A stretch of DNA of 64,000 nt, from NCBI RefSeq assembly GCF_024171605.1, contig NZ_JALKAA010000007.1, forward strand, positions 1 to 64,000. Reading direction: 5' to 3'. The notes under the pieces were generated by a model. That model ran no database searches. It saw only the letters and a list, made by a program, of their open reading frames with translations, and was not told the DNA's origin. Source of the stretch: Pontibacter sp. HSC-36F09. GTDB taxonomy: Bacteria; Bacteroidota; Bacteroidia; Cytophagales; Hymenobacteraceae. Of the stretch, positions 30,037 through 39,142 are shown piece by piece. Position numbers and translations under genes: made by a program. Within the stretch, counting starts at the first letter, position 1, and every line of letters starts with the position of its first letter.

Positions 30037-30237
30037 TTAGCGCCTATCTTCCGTTCTTTTGCTATACCTACGGTAACTGTATACCAGCGATAGAAGCACC
30101 AACACATTGGCTACCAACCGCATATATACCTGTTGATTCGGCACAGAAGTCAGCGAACCGGTGAAATCAATGTTAGTCAGGTTATAAATGATCAAACCGA
30201 TCAGTAACACGATCAGGATGAGGGCAAACTTTTTCAT
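30037..30237 (-). CDS. Small two-helix membrane protein, unknown
   Basis: A 66-residue protein with two predicted transmembrane helices (FALILIVLLIGLIIYNL at 4-20 and LVANVLVLLSLVYSYRRY at about 42-59) and a charged C-terminus. It lies 17 bp downstream of xseB on the same strand, which suggests co-transcription with exonuclease VII, but there is no evident functional link. I do not recognise a family. Confidence 0.55.
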   Translation of the reverse strand: MKKFALILIVLLIGLIIYNLTNIDFTGSLTSVPNQQVYMRLVANVLVLLSLVYSYRRYSKRTEDRR

Positions 30238-30254
30238 GAGGAGTTCAGCTATAC

Positions 30255-30521
30255 CTACTGAAACAAGGTGCCATTCGCGCCACTGCCTTTCTCAGTCTTA
30301 GCTGCCGGCTCTTCGCAATTCTCCTCGTTGAATACCTGGTTGATGGCGTTCTCGGCATGGCGCAGTTTGTCTTTGCAGAATTTGATCAGCAGAGAAGAGC
30401 GCTGCACTTTTTGGGTGAGTTCGTCCACATCCACGGAGTCGCTTTCGATGGCCCGCAGGATTTCCTCAAGTTCCTGAGTGGCCTCGCGGTAAGTCATTTT
30501 ATTTATGTCTTTGTTATTCAT
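30255..30521 (-). CDS. xseB: Exodeoxyribonuclease VII small subunit
   Basis: An 88-residue protein with the XseB core MTYREATQELEEILRAIES and a coiled-coil like helix pair (VDELTQKVQRSSLLIKFCKDKL), the part that binds XseA. Two starts are possible: the first Met (MNNKDINK), used here, overlaps xseA by 8 bp, while the Met at codon 9 would begin at the family core. The C-terminal 20 residues are unstructured. Together with XseA it degrades single-stranded DNA to oligonucleotides. Confidence 0.9.
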   Translation of the reverse strand: MNNKDINKMTYREATQELEEILRAIESDSVDVDELTQKVQRSSLLIKFCKDKLRHAENAINQVFNEENCEEPAAKTEKGSGANGTLFQ

Positions 30522-32076
30522 CTTTATCTGTAGTTACAACTAAACTGTGCACTCTGCCATCTTGCAGGCGCGTTTCGATCACATCTCCCTCTTTTACCTG
30601 CCCCATGTGCTTGATGATCTTGCCGTTGATCAATGTTAAGGTATAACCGCGGAGTAAAAGCTTCTCCGGGTCGTTTGCCTGAATACGCATTTCGAGCATG
30701 TCGAGCCTGTGGCTGTCGGAGCTTAATTTTTTCTGGGCACTGTACTGCAGGCGGTCGCTGCATTTTACAAAGCTAAGCTGACTCCGCTTGTGCTTGTCCT
30801 TGGCCTCCGTTTCGATGCAGTGCACGAGTTTGTTCAGGTCCTGCTCCTTCATGTGAAGCCAGCGCTGGCCTATACCTTCCACACAAACCGTCAGCTCGCT
30901 TAGTTCCTTGCCGCGCAGGTGCAGCAGGTCTTTGGTGTTGGCCTGCAGCAACCTCTCCGAGTTCAGCAACTGGTGTTTCTGGTTCTCGAGGAAACTCTTT
31001 GGTTTGAGTAGCAGGCTTTTGGAAAAATGCTCCAGCTGCTCCCGGTTCTCCTGCAGCAAGCTGTTGGTCAGATTGGCTATTTTCAGGCTCTGCCGCTCCA
31101 GTTTGTCGGCCGTGAGGCGAAGCTGCTGGCTGGCGAACATGTAAATACTGTCGAAGAGCCCCTCTACCTCCGTTTCGAAAGCAAGCGCCTTTTCCAGCAG
31201 GTAATTAGCCACGGCCGTAGGTGTTTTCTGGCGGGTATGCGCCACCAGGTCGGAGATGCTTTCGTCGCGTTCGTGGCCTATACCTGTTATTACGGGCAGG
31301 GAAGCGTTGCCGATGGCTGCCGCCACTCTGTAATCGTCGAAGCAGCCCAAATCCGTCTGCGACCCACCCCCACGAATAATCACGATGGCGTCGAATAAGT
31401 GGCTATACCTGGCAATCAGGTCCATGGCTTTAACAATGGAGTTTGGTGCCTCGTTGCCCTGCACGGTAGCCGGGAAAAGCCGCGTGTCGAAGGTATAGCC
31501 GTAGCTGTTGTTTTCGAGTTGGTGTATAAAATCCTGGTAGCCCGCCGCCGTTGCCGACGATACAATAGCCAGTCGCTGCGGCACAAGGGGCATTTCCAGC
31601 TCCTTGTTGGCTGTGAGTAGTCCCTCCGCCTCCAGTCGCTTCAGGGTTTCCTGTCGCTGCCGGGCGAGGTCGCCGATCGTATAGTTGGCGTCGATGTTGA
31701 CAATATCGAGGCTCAGGCCATAGAGTTCGTGGAACCGCACCTGCGCTTGAAAAAGGATCTTGAGTCCGGCTTTGAGAGGCTGCCCGGTTTTCTCTTCAAA
31801 ATAGCGCCCCAGCATCTGAAAGCGGCTGCTCCAGATCGTAGCACGTGCCTGCGCCTGAATGGCTCCGCGAGGGTTATCGCCTTTGTCAACCAGGTTGAGG
31901 TAGCAGTGCCCTTTGCGCCGGTCCGGCGTTACCTGCGATATCTCAGCCACCACCCAGTAACTATCCGGAAATGCCATCTCCAGCTCCTCCCTGATCTGCT
32001 GGTGCAGTTCGAAGAGCGAAAGCGGAGCATGAAACTCCTGTGTAACGGTAGTCTGGCTAAAATTAAACTGGGCCAT
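30514..32076 (-). CDS. xseA: Exodeoxyribonuclease VII large subunit
   Basis: A 520-residue catalytic subunit of exonuclease VII. An N-terminal OB fold (WVVAEISQVTPDRRKGHCYLNLV, about 41-63) is followed by the catalytic segment with VSSATAAGYQDFIHQL, DAIVIIRGGGSQTDLGCFDDYRVA and TGIGHERDESISDLVAHTRQKTPTA, which are the conserved XseA motifs. A long coiled coil follows, and the C-terminal region GYTLTLINGKIIKHMGQVKEGDVIETRLQDG is the terminal wrap typical of XseA. It is somewhat longer than E. coli XseA (456 residues) through the coiled coil. It starts the xseA-xseB-small membrane protein operon. Confidence 0.93.
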   Translation of the reverse strand: MAQFNFSQTTVTQEFHAPLSLFELHQQIREELEMAFPDSYWVVAEISQVTPDRRKGHCYLNLVDKGDNPRGAIQAQARATIWSSRFQMLGRYFEEKTGQPLKAGLKILFQAQVRFHELYGLSLDIVNIDANYTIGDLARQRQETLKRLEAEGLLTANKELEMPLVPQRLAIVSSATAAGYQDFIHQLENNSYGYTFDTRLFPATVQGNEAPNSIVKAMDLIARYSHLFDAIVIIRGGGSQTDLGCFDDYRVAAAIGNASLPVITGIGHERDESISDLVAHTRQKTPTAVANYLLEKALAFETEVEGLFDSIYMFASQQLRLTADKLERQSLKIANLTNSLLQENREQLEHFSKSLLLKPKSFLENQKHQLLNSERLLQANTKDLLHLRGKELSELTVCVEGIGQRWLHMKEQDLNKLVHCIETEAKDKHKRSQLSFVKCSDRLQYSAQKKLSSDSHRLDMLEMRIQANDPEKLLLRGYTLTLINGKIIKHMGQVKEGDVIETRLQDGRVHSLVVTTDKDE

Positions 32077-32204
32077 GGGCTGGGTGAGGAATCTAATCCC
32101 GAAGATAGGGTTTTTGGGTGAAATCTGGTTAGAGCGATATCGGATTTTCCTTTAAATGGTTTCTGTTCGGGCTGGATAAAGGTTTGTTGCAGTATAGTAG
32201 TAAT

Positions 32205-32690
32205 GGCGCGCGCGTCCTCGCTCGTGACTAGTATAGTGGGGCCTCTGGCCCAGGTATAGGTATAGCTTGCTTATGCAGGTATAGCAAACTGTATTGTTCT
32301 ATAGCTTGCCCTGGCCGGGCGGGCCTTACTTTTTTCCTTGATGAAAAAAGTAAGCAAAAAAATCAAGACCCTCCAAACTCGCTGAACGCTCAAACAGTGG
32401 AGTGTCGTTTGATGCACCTGGCTGAGGTGATCTGTTTCATAGCTGAAGGGTCAAGTTACTCTTGCTATACCTGATAGGGGACTTTGCTGTAAAAATTATA
32501 CCTATAAAATGGCAATGACGGAGATTCCCTTCTCGGGAGGGGCTAGGGGTGGGTTAATCGTGCACCGCTCCTTCCCCTGTTTTTAGGGGAAGGCTGGGAT
32601 GGGGTAAAAGTCCCCCTTCGAAGGGGGCAGGGGATGACAATCGTGCACTAAAATCCTGTCAATCCTTTAATCCCGAAAATCCTGATTTGG
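32205..32690 (-). repeat. Composite intergenic repeat, copy 3 (inverted)
   Basis: Third copy, same orientation as copy 2 and more complete at the far end. In plus-strand order: module E (AGTATAGTGGGGCCTCTGGC then CCAGGTATAGGTATAG near 32231-32265), CTTGCCCTGGCCGGGCGGGC (32306-32325), module D hairpin (ACTTTTTTCCTTGATGAAAAAAGT at 32329-32352), module C (CTCGCTGAACGCTCAAACAG at 32378-32397), a B-like GAGGGGCTAGGGGTGGG, and module A in reverse (AAATCCTGTCAATCC ... AAAATCCTGATTT near 32651-32690). It lies upstream of xseA and downstream of the XRE regulator. No gene lies in the 620-bp interval. Confidence 0.85.
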
Positions 32691-32701
32691 AAAATCCCAT
32701 C

Positions 32702-34183
32702 TTACCCCTTCAACCCATCCAACGTCTGCATCACCTTCTCCTGCCACAGCTGCTTCTCTAATATCACAGGCGGCGCGGCGCGCTCGAGGCAGTCCAGGGC
32801 GGGACAGCGCTCACAGGTTTCGTTTACGTAACGGTGCACAATGGCCGGGTCGTCGAGGAAGCGGACTTTGCGGCGGAGGTTCTCGTTGAGCAGCAGGCCA
32901 ATGCTGATCGTGCCTGTCAGGCTTTCGGTTGGCTGGGCCAGGGCGAGCACCAGGTACTCGTTGGTGGTGTTGATATAGGAGGAGCGCTGTATACCTACCA
33001 GCGGCCGCTCAAGCTGACCCGTCCGTTTTTGTCTGTCCATTTCCTCGAAAAGCGTGAGTGAGATCCAGCGACGGCAGTAGTGCTCGTTCAGGAAAGAAGC
33101 GTGCGGGTTGTGCAGTCCCGATAGGTGCAGCTCTTTGGTCAGTGAATAATGGTCTGAGGCCACATCGTGGTGAAAACGCAGAAAGAACAGCTGCTTGATG
33201 CTGAAAAAGCGCGGCAGGAGAGAGGTGAGCCGGTGCAGCAGCGTCTCCGGTGAAGTGCTGTAGTTTTCCATGAGCTGCAGTAATAAGTTTGGCTGCCAGG
33301 TAGGCTGCGCAAAAAACGTTTGCATGTCCTGCACCAGGCGGTCGCGGTTGAGCAGCAGGGCTCCCGCAAAGTAAGAGGCCTTGAAATTGTTAAGCACCTC
33401 TTCAAACGAGCCCACTTTTACCCAGGTAGAGGTGTGAGGGCGCGGTTTCAACTGCAGCACCTCAAAGCCAAGCTCGCGGGCTACCGCAAAAGCGCGCTGC
33501 TGCTCTGTCAGGTTCGGGTTGAGCAACAACACAGGGGCCGCACCAGGTATGTGTATCGAACGAAGCGGGGCCAGCTCAGCGTACTGACCAAAAGTATCTG
33601 TTGCTATTTTTATGTTAAATGAGTTTTCCAGTATACCTGCCAACTGCAAAAAAGTAGGGGTGGAGTCCGGGATGATGCCGTGCGCCTCCATAAAGTGTTC
33701 CACCTCCAGTTCCAAGTCCTCGAAGTAATTGTCGTGCAACTCCTGGTAAGAGCGGAGGGCGGAGAAATAGAACTGCTCTACCCGCAGGTCAAAGGCACGC
33801 GAGATTTCCAGCAGGGTGTTCACAAAGGCGCTCAGCTTGGCCGGCGCCGTCGCGAAAAGGTCCAGCAGGCGGCTGATGTCGAGCCCGAAATGCTCCAGCG
33901 GCAGTTCCGACAGAATGTTCGATTGGAGCAGTTCCCCCACTGGTTGCAGACGCTTGCTCAGTTGCAGCGACACCAGGTAATCGTACGTTACGCCCAATTC
34001 ATCAGCAATCACGGCGATCTTGCTCGGTTTCGGGTGCTTTTTCCCTTTTTCTATTTCATTGAGGTACGACACCGATATACCTGTGCTCGTGGCGAGGTCA
34101 GTCAGCGAGATGTTCTTTTCTGATCTTAACTGTTTGATTTTCAGTCCGAGTATAAGCCGGATAACATCTTCCTGTAGCCTCAT
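32702..34183 (-). CDS. XRE-family ScfR/RamB-like regulator of carboxylate metabolism
   Basis: A 493-residue transcription factor. Residues about 10-72 are a Cro/cI helix-turn-helix ([29 protein letters not shown]). A middle region resembles the IrrE/ImmA domain, but the metalloprotease HExxH is not present: the equivalent segment reads [12 protein letters not shown], as is usual in short-chain fatty-acyl regulators (ScfR, RamB). The C-terminal DUF2083-like part ends with a Cys cluster CERCPALDC (457, 460, 465) that could bind metal or an Fe-S cluster. RamB-type proteins control acetate and glyoxylate genes; divergence from aceB and aceA fits that role. Ligand and sign of regulation are not visible. 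Confidence 0.88.
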   Translation of the reverse strand: MRLQEDVIRLILGLKIKQLRSEKNISLTDLATSTGISVSYLNEIEKGKKHPKPSKIAVIADELGVTYDYLVSLQLSKRLQPVGELLQSNILSELPLEHFGLDISRLLDLFATAPAKLSAFVNTLLEISRAFDLRVEQFYFSALRSYQELHDNYFEDLELEVEHFMEAHGIIPDSTPTFLQLAGILENSFNIKIATDTFGQYAELAPLRSIHIPGAAPVLLLNPNLTEQQRAFAVARELGFEVLQLKPRPHTSTWVKVGSFEEVLNNFKASYFAGALLLNRDRLVQDMQTFFAQPTWQPNLLLQLMENYSTSPETLLHRLTSLLPRFFSIKQLFFLRFHHDVASDHYSLTKELHLSGLHNPHASFLNEHYCRRWISLTLFEEMDRQKRTGQLERPLVGIQRSSYINTTNEYLVLALAQPTESLTGTISIGLLLNENLRRKVRFLDDPAIVHRYVNETCERCPALDCLERAAPPVILEKQLWQEKVMQTLDGLKG

Positions 34184-34221
34184 TTAAAATATTTTTCTTG
34201 GTCTTTATGCTAATAAACGAG

Positions 34222-34293
34222 CTTTTGCGATTATTTCCTAAAAACGTAAATAAAATTATTAGCGAAAATTCGCCAAAATTAAGATGTTCGCGT
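34222..34293. promoter_or_regulatory. Candidate operator between the ScfR-like gene and aceB
   Basis: The 152-bp divergent region is AT-rich and contains the palindrome GCGAAAATTCGC (34262-34273; GCGAA arms around AA), with half-sites TTTTGCGA at 34223-34230 and TTCGCG at 34287-34292. It sits about 80 bp from the regulator start and 63 bp from the aceB ATG, a natural place for the regulator to act on both. Based on symmetry and position only. Confidence 0.4.
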
Positions 34294-34335
34294 ATAGATG
34301 ATAAATTTATAATCCATCACCTCAAGTTTATAGCT

Positions 34336-35928
34336 ATGTTAGTAGAAAGCACAGCCCAATTAAAAGGATTACCTGTGAAAGGTATAGAGCAGGTATTGAC
34401 ACCTGAAGCACTCGAATTTCTGGAAATGCTGCATGAGCGTTTCGAAAGCAGAAGAAAGGAGCTTTTGAAAGCCAGAGCAGAGCGGCAGCAGCGCATCGAT
34501 GCAGGCGAGCGCCCCGGTTTTCTGGATGAGACCAAAGCGGTTCGGGAAGGGGACTGGAAAGTGGGTGCTATACCTGCCGATCTGCAGATGCGCCGTGTGG
34601 AGGTCACAGGTCCTGTGGATCGCAAAATGGTGATCAATGCACTTAACTCCGGGGCTGATGTGTTCATGGCTGACTTTGAGGATGCGAACTCTCCTACTTG
34701 GGAAAATGTGGTGGAGGGACAGCTCAACCTCTATGATGCTGTGCGCCGCACCATTACCTATCAGAATGGTAAGGTATACCAGTTGAAAGATACAGTGGCT
34801 TTGCTGAAAGTGCGTCCACGCGGCTGGCACCTGACTGAAAAGCACCTGGTGATCGGCGGCAAGCCGATCTCTGCCGCCTTATTTGACTTCGGACTCTTCT
34901 TCTTCCACAATGCCAAAGAGCTGATCGCTCGGGGCACAGGACCTTACTTCTACTTACCTAAACTGGAAAGTCATCTGGAAGCCCGCTTATGGAACGAGGT
35001 GTTTGTGGCCGCGCAGGAGGCACTGGCTATACCTGTCGGCACGATCAAAGCGACGGTACTGATCGAAACCATTCTGGCGGCTTTCGAGATGGACGAGATC
35101 CTGTACGAACTGCGCGAACACATTGTCGGCCTGAATGCCGGCCGTTGGGACTACATCTTCAGCGCTATCAAGAAATTCCGCAACCAACCGGATGTCATTT
35201 TCCCGGATCGCACGGCCATCACCATGCAGGTGCCTTTTATGAAAGCGTATACCGATCTGCTCGTGCAGACCTGCCACAAGCGCGGCGCGCATGCCATGGG
35301 TGGTATGGCAGCCTTTATTCCAAATCGCCACGATCCGGCTGTGAATAAAACGGCCTTTGAGAAAGTGAAAGCTGACAAGGATTTTGAGGCCAAAAATGGC
35401 TTTGACGGCACCTGGGTCGCCCATCCGGACCTGATCCCCGTGGCTAGGGAGGCATTTGACAAAGTACTCGGAGATAAACCGCACCAGAAGGAAGTGCTGC
35501 GCGAAGCCGTGAAGGTAAAAGCTGAAGATCTGCTCAACTTCGAGATAATCGAAGGCAAAATCACAGAAGCAGGGCTGCGACTCAACATCAACGTCGGCAT
35601 CCTGTACATCGGCAACTGGCTCTGCGGAACCGGCGCGGCGGCTATCCATAACCTGATGGAAGACGCCGCCACCGCCGAGATCTCACGGGCGCAGGTATGG
35701 CAGTGGCTGCACCACCAAGACACCCGCACTGCCGAAGGTGAGCCCATCACCGAAGCACGTGTGCTACAATTGATCAAGGAAGAGACCGAGAATATCAAAG
35801 AGGAAGTCGGCCTGGCCATGTTCAAAAACTGCCACTTCGAACGCGCCTCCCAACTCTTCTCCGAGCTCGTGCTCTCCACTTGCTTCGTCGATTTCCTGAC
35901 GCTGCCGGCCTATAAATACATTGATTGA
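34336..35928 (+). CDS. aceB: Malate synthase A
   Basis: Condenses glyoxylate with acetyl-CoA to malate, the second step of the glyoxylate shunt. I use the ATG at 34336 ([11 protein letters not shown], 530 residues), matching the usual 530-540 length; the frame is open 46 codons upstream, but that part is AT-rich regulatory DNA. Visible signatures are [18 protein letters not shown] near residue 113, [42 protein letters not shown] with the catalytic Arg/Glu region, [10 protein letters not shown], and [39 protein letters not shown]. It is followed by aceA after 190 bp; the gap and its pyrimidine-rich sequence suggest aceA may have its own promoter. Confidence 0.96.
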   Translation: MLVESTAQLKGLPVKGIEQVLTPEALEFLEMLHERFESRRKELLKARAERQQRIDAGERPGFLDETKAVREGDWKVGAIPADLQMRRVEVTGPVDRKMVINALNSGADVFMADFEDANSPTWENVVEGQLNLYDAVRRTITYQNGKVYQLKDTVALLKVRPRGWHLTEKHLVIGGKPISAALFDFGLFFFHNAKELIARGTGPYFYLPKLESHLEARLWNEVFVAAQEALAIPVGTIKATVLIETILAAFEMDEILYELREHIVGLNAGRWDYIFSAIKKFRNQPDVIFPDRTAITMQVPFMKAYTDLLVQTCHKRGAHAMGGMAAFIPNRHDPAVNKTAFEKVKADKDFEAKNGFDGTWVAHPDLIPVAREAFDKVLGDKPHQKEVLREAVKVKAEDLLNFEIIEGKITEAGLRLNINVGILYIGNWLCGTGAAAIHNLMEDAATAEISRAQVWQWLHHQDTRTAEGEPITEARVLQLIKEETENIKEEVGLAMFKNCHFERASQLFSELVLSTCFVDFLTLPAYKYID

Positions 35929-36120
35929 AGTTTGGGAATTGAGGCGTTTAGGATTTGTAAAATCTAGGTGGTAGATAATCAATAGCAACTGAATCGCTTT
36001 CCATCTTAAACTAAAAGTACTCAACTCAGAACCTGATACTCCTCATCTCCCAAACTCATTTAACTCCTTCACCCATTTATCTCTCAAGCTCTTACTTCTC
36101 AAACTTCTAAACTCATATAT

Positions 36121-37401
36121 ATGTCAAAGACCGAAAGAATTCAGGCAATCCAGCAAGACTGGCTAGTGAACCCACGTTGGGCAGGTATAAAAAGACCGTA
36201 TACCGCCGACGAAGTTGTGAAACTGCAGGGCTCGGTTAAAATTGAGTATACACTGGCCCGCAATGGAGCAGAGAAACTGTGGTATAAGCTGCACACGGAA
36301 GACTATGTGGCCGGACTGGGCGCGATGACAGGCAACCAGGCGGTGCAGGAAGTGCAGGCCGGTCTCAATGCCATTTACCTGAGCGGCTGGCAGGTGGCTG
36401 CCGACGCCAACCTCGCCGGACAAATGTACCCCGACCAGAGCCTATACCCAGCCGACAGCGTACCGAAGGTGATCAAGAAGATTAACAACGCGTTGCTACG
36501 CGCCGACCAGATCCAGAGTGTGACAGGGGAGGGAGAAATCGACTGGTTGGTGCCGATTGTGGCTGATGCGGAGGCTGGTTTCGGTGGTAACCTGAATGCT
36601 TTTGAACTGATGAAGATGATGATAGAAGCCGGGGCCGCCGGGGTGCATTTTGAGGACCAGCTGTCAAGCGCCAAGAAGTGCGGCCACCTGGGCGGCAAGG
36701 TGCTGGTACCCACACAGGAGGCCATCAACAAACTGGCGGCTGCTCGACTCGCGGCCGATGTGATGGGCGTACCAACGCTGCTGGTTGCCCGCACCGATGC
36801 CGACGCCGCCAACCTGATCACCAGCGATATCGATCCACGCGACCATGAATTTATTATACCTGGCGAGCGCACCAGTGAGGGCTTTTACCGCGTGAATTGC
36901 GGCATCGAGCAAGGTATAGCCCGTGGCCTGGCCTACGCCCCTTATGCCGACCTGATCTGGATGGAAACCTCTACACCCGACCTGGAGCAGGCCCGCAGGT
37001 TTGCAGAAGCCATCCATGCGGAATTCCCGGGCAAGCTGCTGGCTTACAACTGCTCTCCGTCCTTTAACTGGGCGGCCAAATTAAGTGTGGAAGAAATGGA
37101 GACGTTTCGGGAAGAGTTAGCGCAGATGGGCTACAAATTCCAGTTCATCACCCTGGCCGGCTTCCATGCACTAAATACCAGCATGTTTGAACTGGCGAAG
37201 GCTTATAAAGCACGTGGTATGGCAGGTTATTCTGAGCTGCAGGAGCGGGAGTTTGGTCTGGTGAAAGAAGGCTTCAGAGCCGTGAAGCACCAGTCTTTTG
37301 TCGGCACCGCCTACTTCGATGCTATTCAGAATACCGTCACCTCAGGCACCGCTTCCACTGCCGCGCTGGTGGGTTCTACCGAAGAAGAGCAGTTTCATTA
37401 A
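36121..37401 (+). CDS. aceA: Isocitrate lyase
   Basis: Splits isocitrate to succinate and glyoxylate. The 426-residue length is normal for the bacterial form. The catalytic signature KKCGHLGGK (Cys187) is intact, as are [10 protein letters not shown] and the C-terminal [12 protein letters not shown]. Of the four ATA isoleucine codons that I found in the gene, three lie inside GGTATA or ATACCT, an example of the window-wide motif shaping codon choice. It ends at a strong bidirectional terminator. With aceB it allows growth on acetate or fatty acids, in line with the HMG-CoA lyase and aldehyde dehydrogenases nearby. Confidence 0.96.
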   Translation: MSKTERIQAIQQDWLVNPRWAGIKRPYTADEVVKLQGSVKIEYTLARNGAEKLWYKLHTEDYVAGLGAMTGNQAVQEVQAGLNAIYLSGWQVAADANLAGQMYPDQSLYPADSVPKVIKKINNALLRADQIQSVTGEGEIDWLVPIVADAEAGFGGNLNAFELMKMMIEAGAAGVHFEDQLSSAKKCGHLGGKVLVPTQEAINKLAAARLAADVMGVPTLLVARTDADAANLITSDIDPRDHEFIIPGERTSEGFYRVNCGIEQGIARGLAYAPYADLIWMETSTPDLEQARRFAEAIHAEFPGKLLAYNCSPSFNWAAKLSVEEMETFREELAQMGYKFQFITLAGFHALNTSMFELAKAYKARGMAGYSELQEREFGLVKEGFRAVKHQSFVGTAYFDAIQNTVTSGTASTAALVGSTEEEQFH

Positions 37402-37418
37402 TCACTGACCGACCCCAT

Positions 37419-37468
37419 AAAAAGAGAACTCCCCGCCATCGATCAGACAGCGGGGAGTTCTCTTTTTG
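37419..37468. terminator. Bidirectional terminator between aceA and the CNNM gene
   Basis: A 17-bp perfect stem (aaaaagagaactccccg and complement) with a 16-base loop, flanked by A and T runs, between convergent genes. Confidence 0.85.
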
Positions 37469-37496
37469 TAGGATCTGGAAGGTATAAGATGACCTT

Positions 37497-38546
37497 TTAC
37501 TCCTGCTTGAACCCAATGCCTTTGGCGCGTTTCGCCCAGTTCTCACGGGCCCATTTCTGCATGTCTTCCACGTTGTCCATCTCGTCCATGATTTCCATAC
37601 CCAGCAACGTCTCGATGATGTCCTCCATGGTCACGATGCCGGCCGTGCCGCCGTACTCATCCACGACCAGCGCAATGTGGTTTTGCTCTTTGATCAGTCG
37701 GCTGAACAGCTCAGGTATAGGCATGTACTCGGTCACTACTTCTATGCTGCGCTTAATGCTTTTCAGGGGCAGGTGGCCCTGGTTGTCGATCAGTTTGGAG
37801 AGCACTTCGTCCTTTAGCACATAGCCATCCGCATCGTCGAGACTGCTTTGGTAAACCGGTATTCGGGAGAAACGTAGGGTTTTCGCCTGCTTGAAAAAAT
37901 CAACGATCAGCATGTCTTCCTGCGCACCGTACACAACAGTTCTCGGTGTCATCACATGGCGCACCAGCACCTGGTTAAAGCGCAAAATATTACGCAGGAT
38001 CTGGGACTCGCCACGCTTAAAAATGCCTTCTTTTATACCTATTTCCGCCATGGCAGAAAAGTCGGCGCGGCTCAGCACACTCTTGTTCTTGTCACGCTTC
38101 AGGCGCCTGGTAATGAACTGCGACAGCATGATAAGCGGATACAAAGGTGAGTAGATCATGATGCGCAGCGTTCTTACTGCAAAAGGAGTCAGCTGCCTCC
38201 AATAGTTGACACCAAGTGTTTTAGGGATGATCTCAGAAAATATGAGGATGATAATGGTGACCACAGCAGAAACCAGCGAAAGGTACTTGTCTCCCCACAA
38301 GACCTGCGCCTGCGCCCCTACCCCGGCCGCGCCGATGGTATGCGCGAACGTGTTGAGGGTGAGGATGGCAGCCAGTGGCCGGTCTATGTTTTCTTTGAAC
38401 TCCTGCAGGTGCTTGCCGAGCGCCGGATTTTTCTGTTTGGTGATGCCCACATGCGATGGCGTGATGCTCAGCAGAGCCGCCTCAAGCAAAGAGCACAGAA
38501 AAGATAAAATAATCGATATGAAAAGGTAAAAGAAAAGTAAACCCAT
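37497..38546 (-). CDS. CNNM/CBS-domain membrane protein (CorC/HlyC-like, short form)
   Basis: A 349-residue protein with an N-terminal DUF21/CNNM membrane domain (four hydrophobic segments over about residues 1-165, LSFLCSLLEAALLSITPS being the typical first motif), and two CBS domains (about 200-320) with VRHVMTPRTVVYGAQ and IALVVDEYGGTAGIVTMEDIIETLLG. The C-terminal transporter-associated domain of the longer CorC/HlyC homologues is missing, which is common in Bacteroidota. CNNM proteins are linked to magnesium or sodium homeostasis. It is monocistronic, and nothing in the context narrows the substrate. Confidence 0.88.
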   Translation of the reverse strand: MGLLFFYLFISIILSFLCSLLEAALLSITPSHVGITKQKNPALGKHLQEFKENIDRPLAAILTLNTFAHTIGAAGVGAQAQVLWGDKYLSLVSAVVTIIILIFSEIIPKTLGVNYWRQLTPFAVRTLRIMIYSPLYPLIMLSQFITRRLKRDKNKSVLSRADFSAMAEIGIKEGIFKRGESQILRNILRFNQVLVRHVMTPRTVVYGAQEDMLIVDFFKQAKTLRFSRIPVYQSSLDDADGYVLKDEVLSKLIDNQGHLPLKSIKRSIEVVTEYMPIPELFSRLIKEQNHIALVVDEYGGTAGIVTMEDIIETLLGMEIMDEMDNVEDMQKWARENWAKRAKGIGFKQE

Positions 38547-38626
38547 GTAGGTGGTTACGGTTTTGGTTCGTCCGGGACTATTCTAATCCGGCGACGTCAA
38601 AGATTAAGGCGTCAAAGATACTGAAA

Positions 38627-39019
38627 TTAGTGCACCACGCGTAGCACCGGCTCCTCGAGCGGTGTGCGGGTCTCAGGATCCACCGTAAAATAGCCCACCA
38701 TACTCGGCCCATAGCCCAGATTCAGTTCCACAAACTTATCCTGCTCAGGCAGCATGCCGATCACCTCTTGCTGCAGGGCCTTGTACTTCGTGAGCAGATC
38801 TTTCAGCTTCTGCTCTTTATCATTCAGCGAGTTCTGCGGTTGCTTATTCGTCAGATGCTGTTCCATCGTCTGCTCCGGGTCAAAGTCGGGCCGCATGCTT
38901 TGCAGCGACAGCAGTTCCACTTCCAGCAGCCGGATGTCACGCTCCACGTGCAGGTACTCTTTTACTTTTTCCTCCAGCGGGACGAGTGATTCATTCAGGT
39001 ATTCTATCAGGTTTTCCAT
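38627..39019 (-). CDS. Hypothetical coiled-coil protein
   Basis: A 130-residue soluble protein. Residues 1-50 and 70-100 have heptad-like patterns (VPLEEKVKEYLHVERDIRLLEVELLSL in part, and KEQKLKDLLTKYKALQQEV), followed by a small beta-rich tail (LNLGYGPSMVGYFTVDP). No signal peptide or known motif. Codon use resembles its neighbours, and the start and length look like a genuine gene, but I cannot assign a function. Confidence 0.6.
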   Translation of the reverse strand: MENLIEYLNESLVPLEEKVKEYLHVERDIRLLEVELLSLQSMRPDFDPEQTMEQHLTNKQPQNSLNDKEQKLKDLLTKYKALQQEVIGMLPEQDKFVELNLGYGPSMVGYFTVDPETRTPLEEPVLRVVH

Positions 39020-39142
39020 AGTGTATCAGGTATGTAAGGGTGTACAACTCCTATACGGCAATTGCCACATATATTTTCATACGTGAAGCGCTATGGCACG
39101 GCTACCTAGTTACACGAGGTATACCTGTACCTATACTTGGGC

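Noticed and set aside
32702-34183. ImmA/IrrE metalloprotease as part of a phage or mobile-element switch
   Set aside because: The zinc motif HExxH is absent, and the gene is divergent from aceB/aceA, which fits a ScfR/RamB-type metabolic regulator instead.
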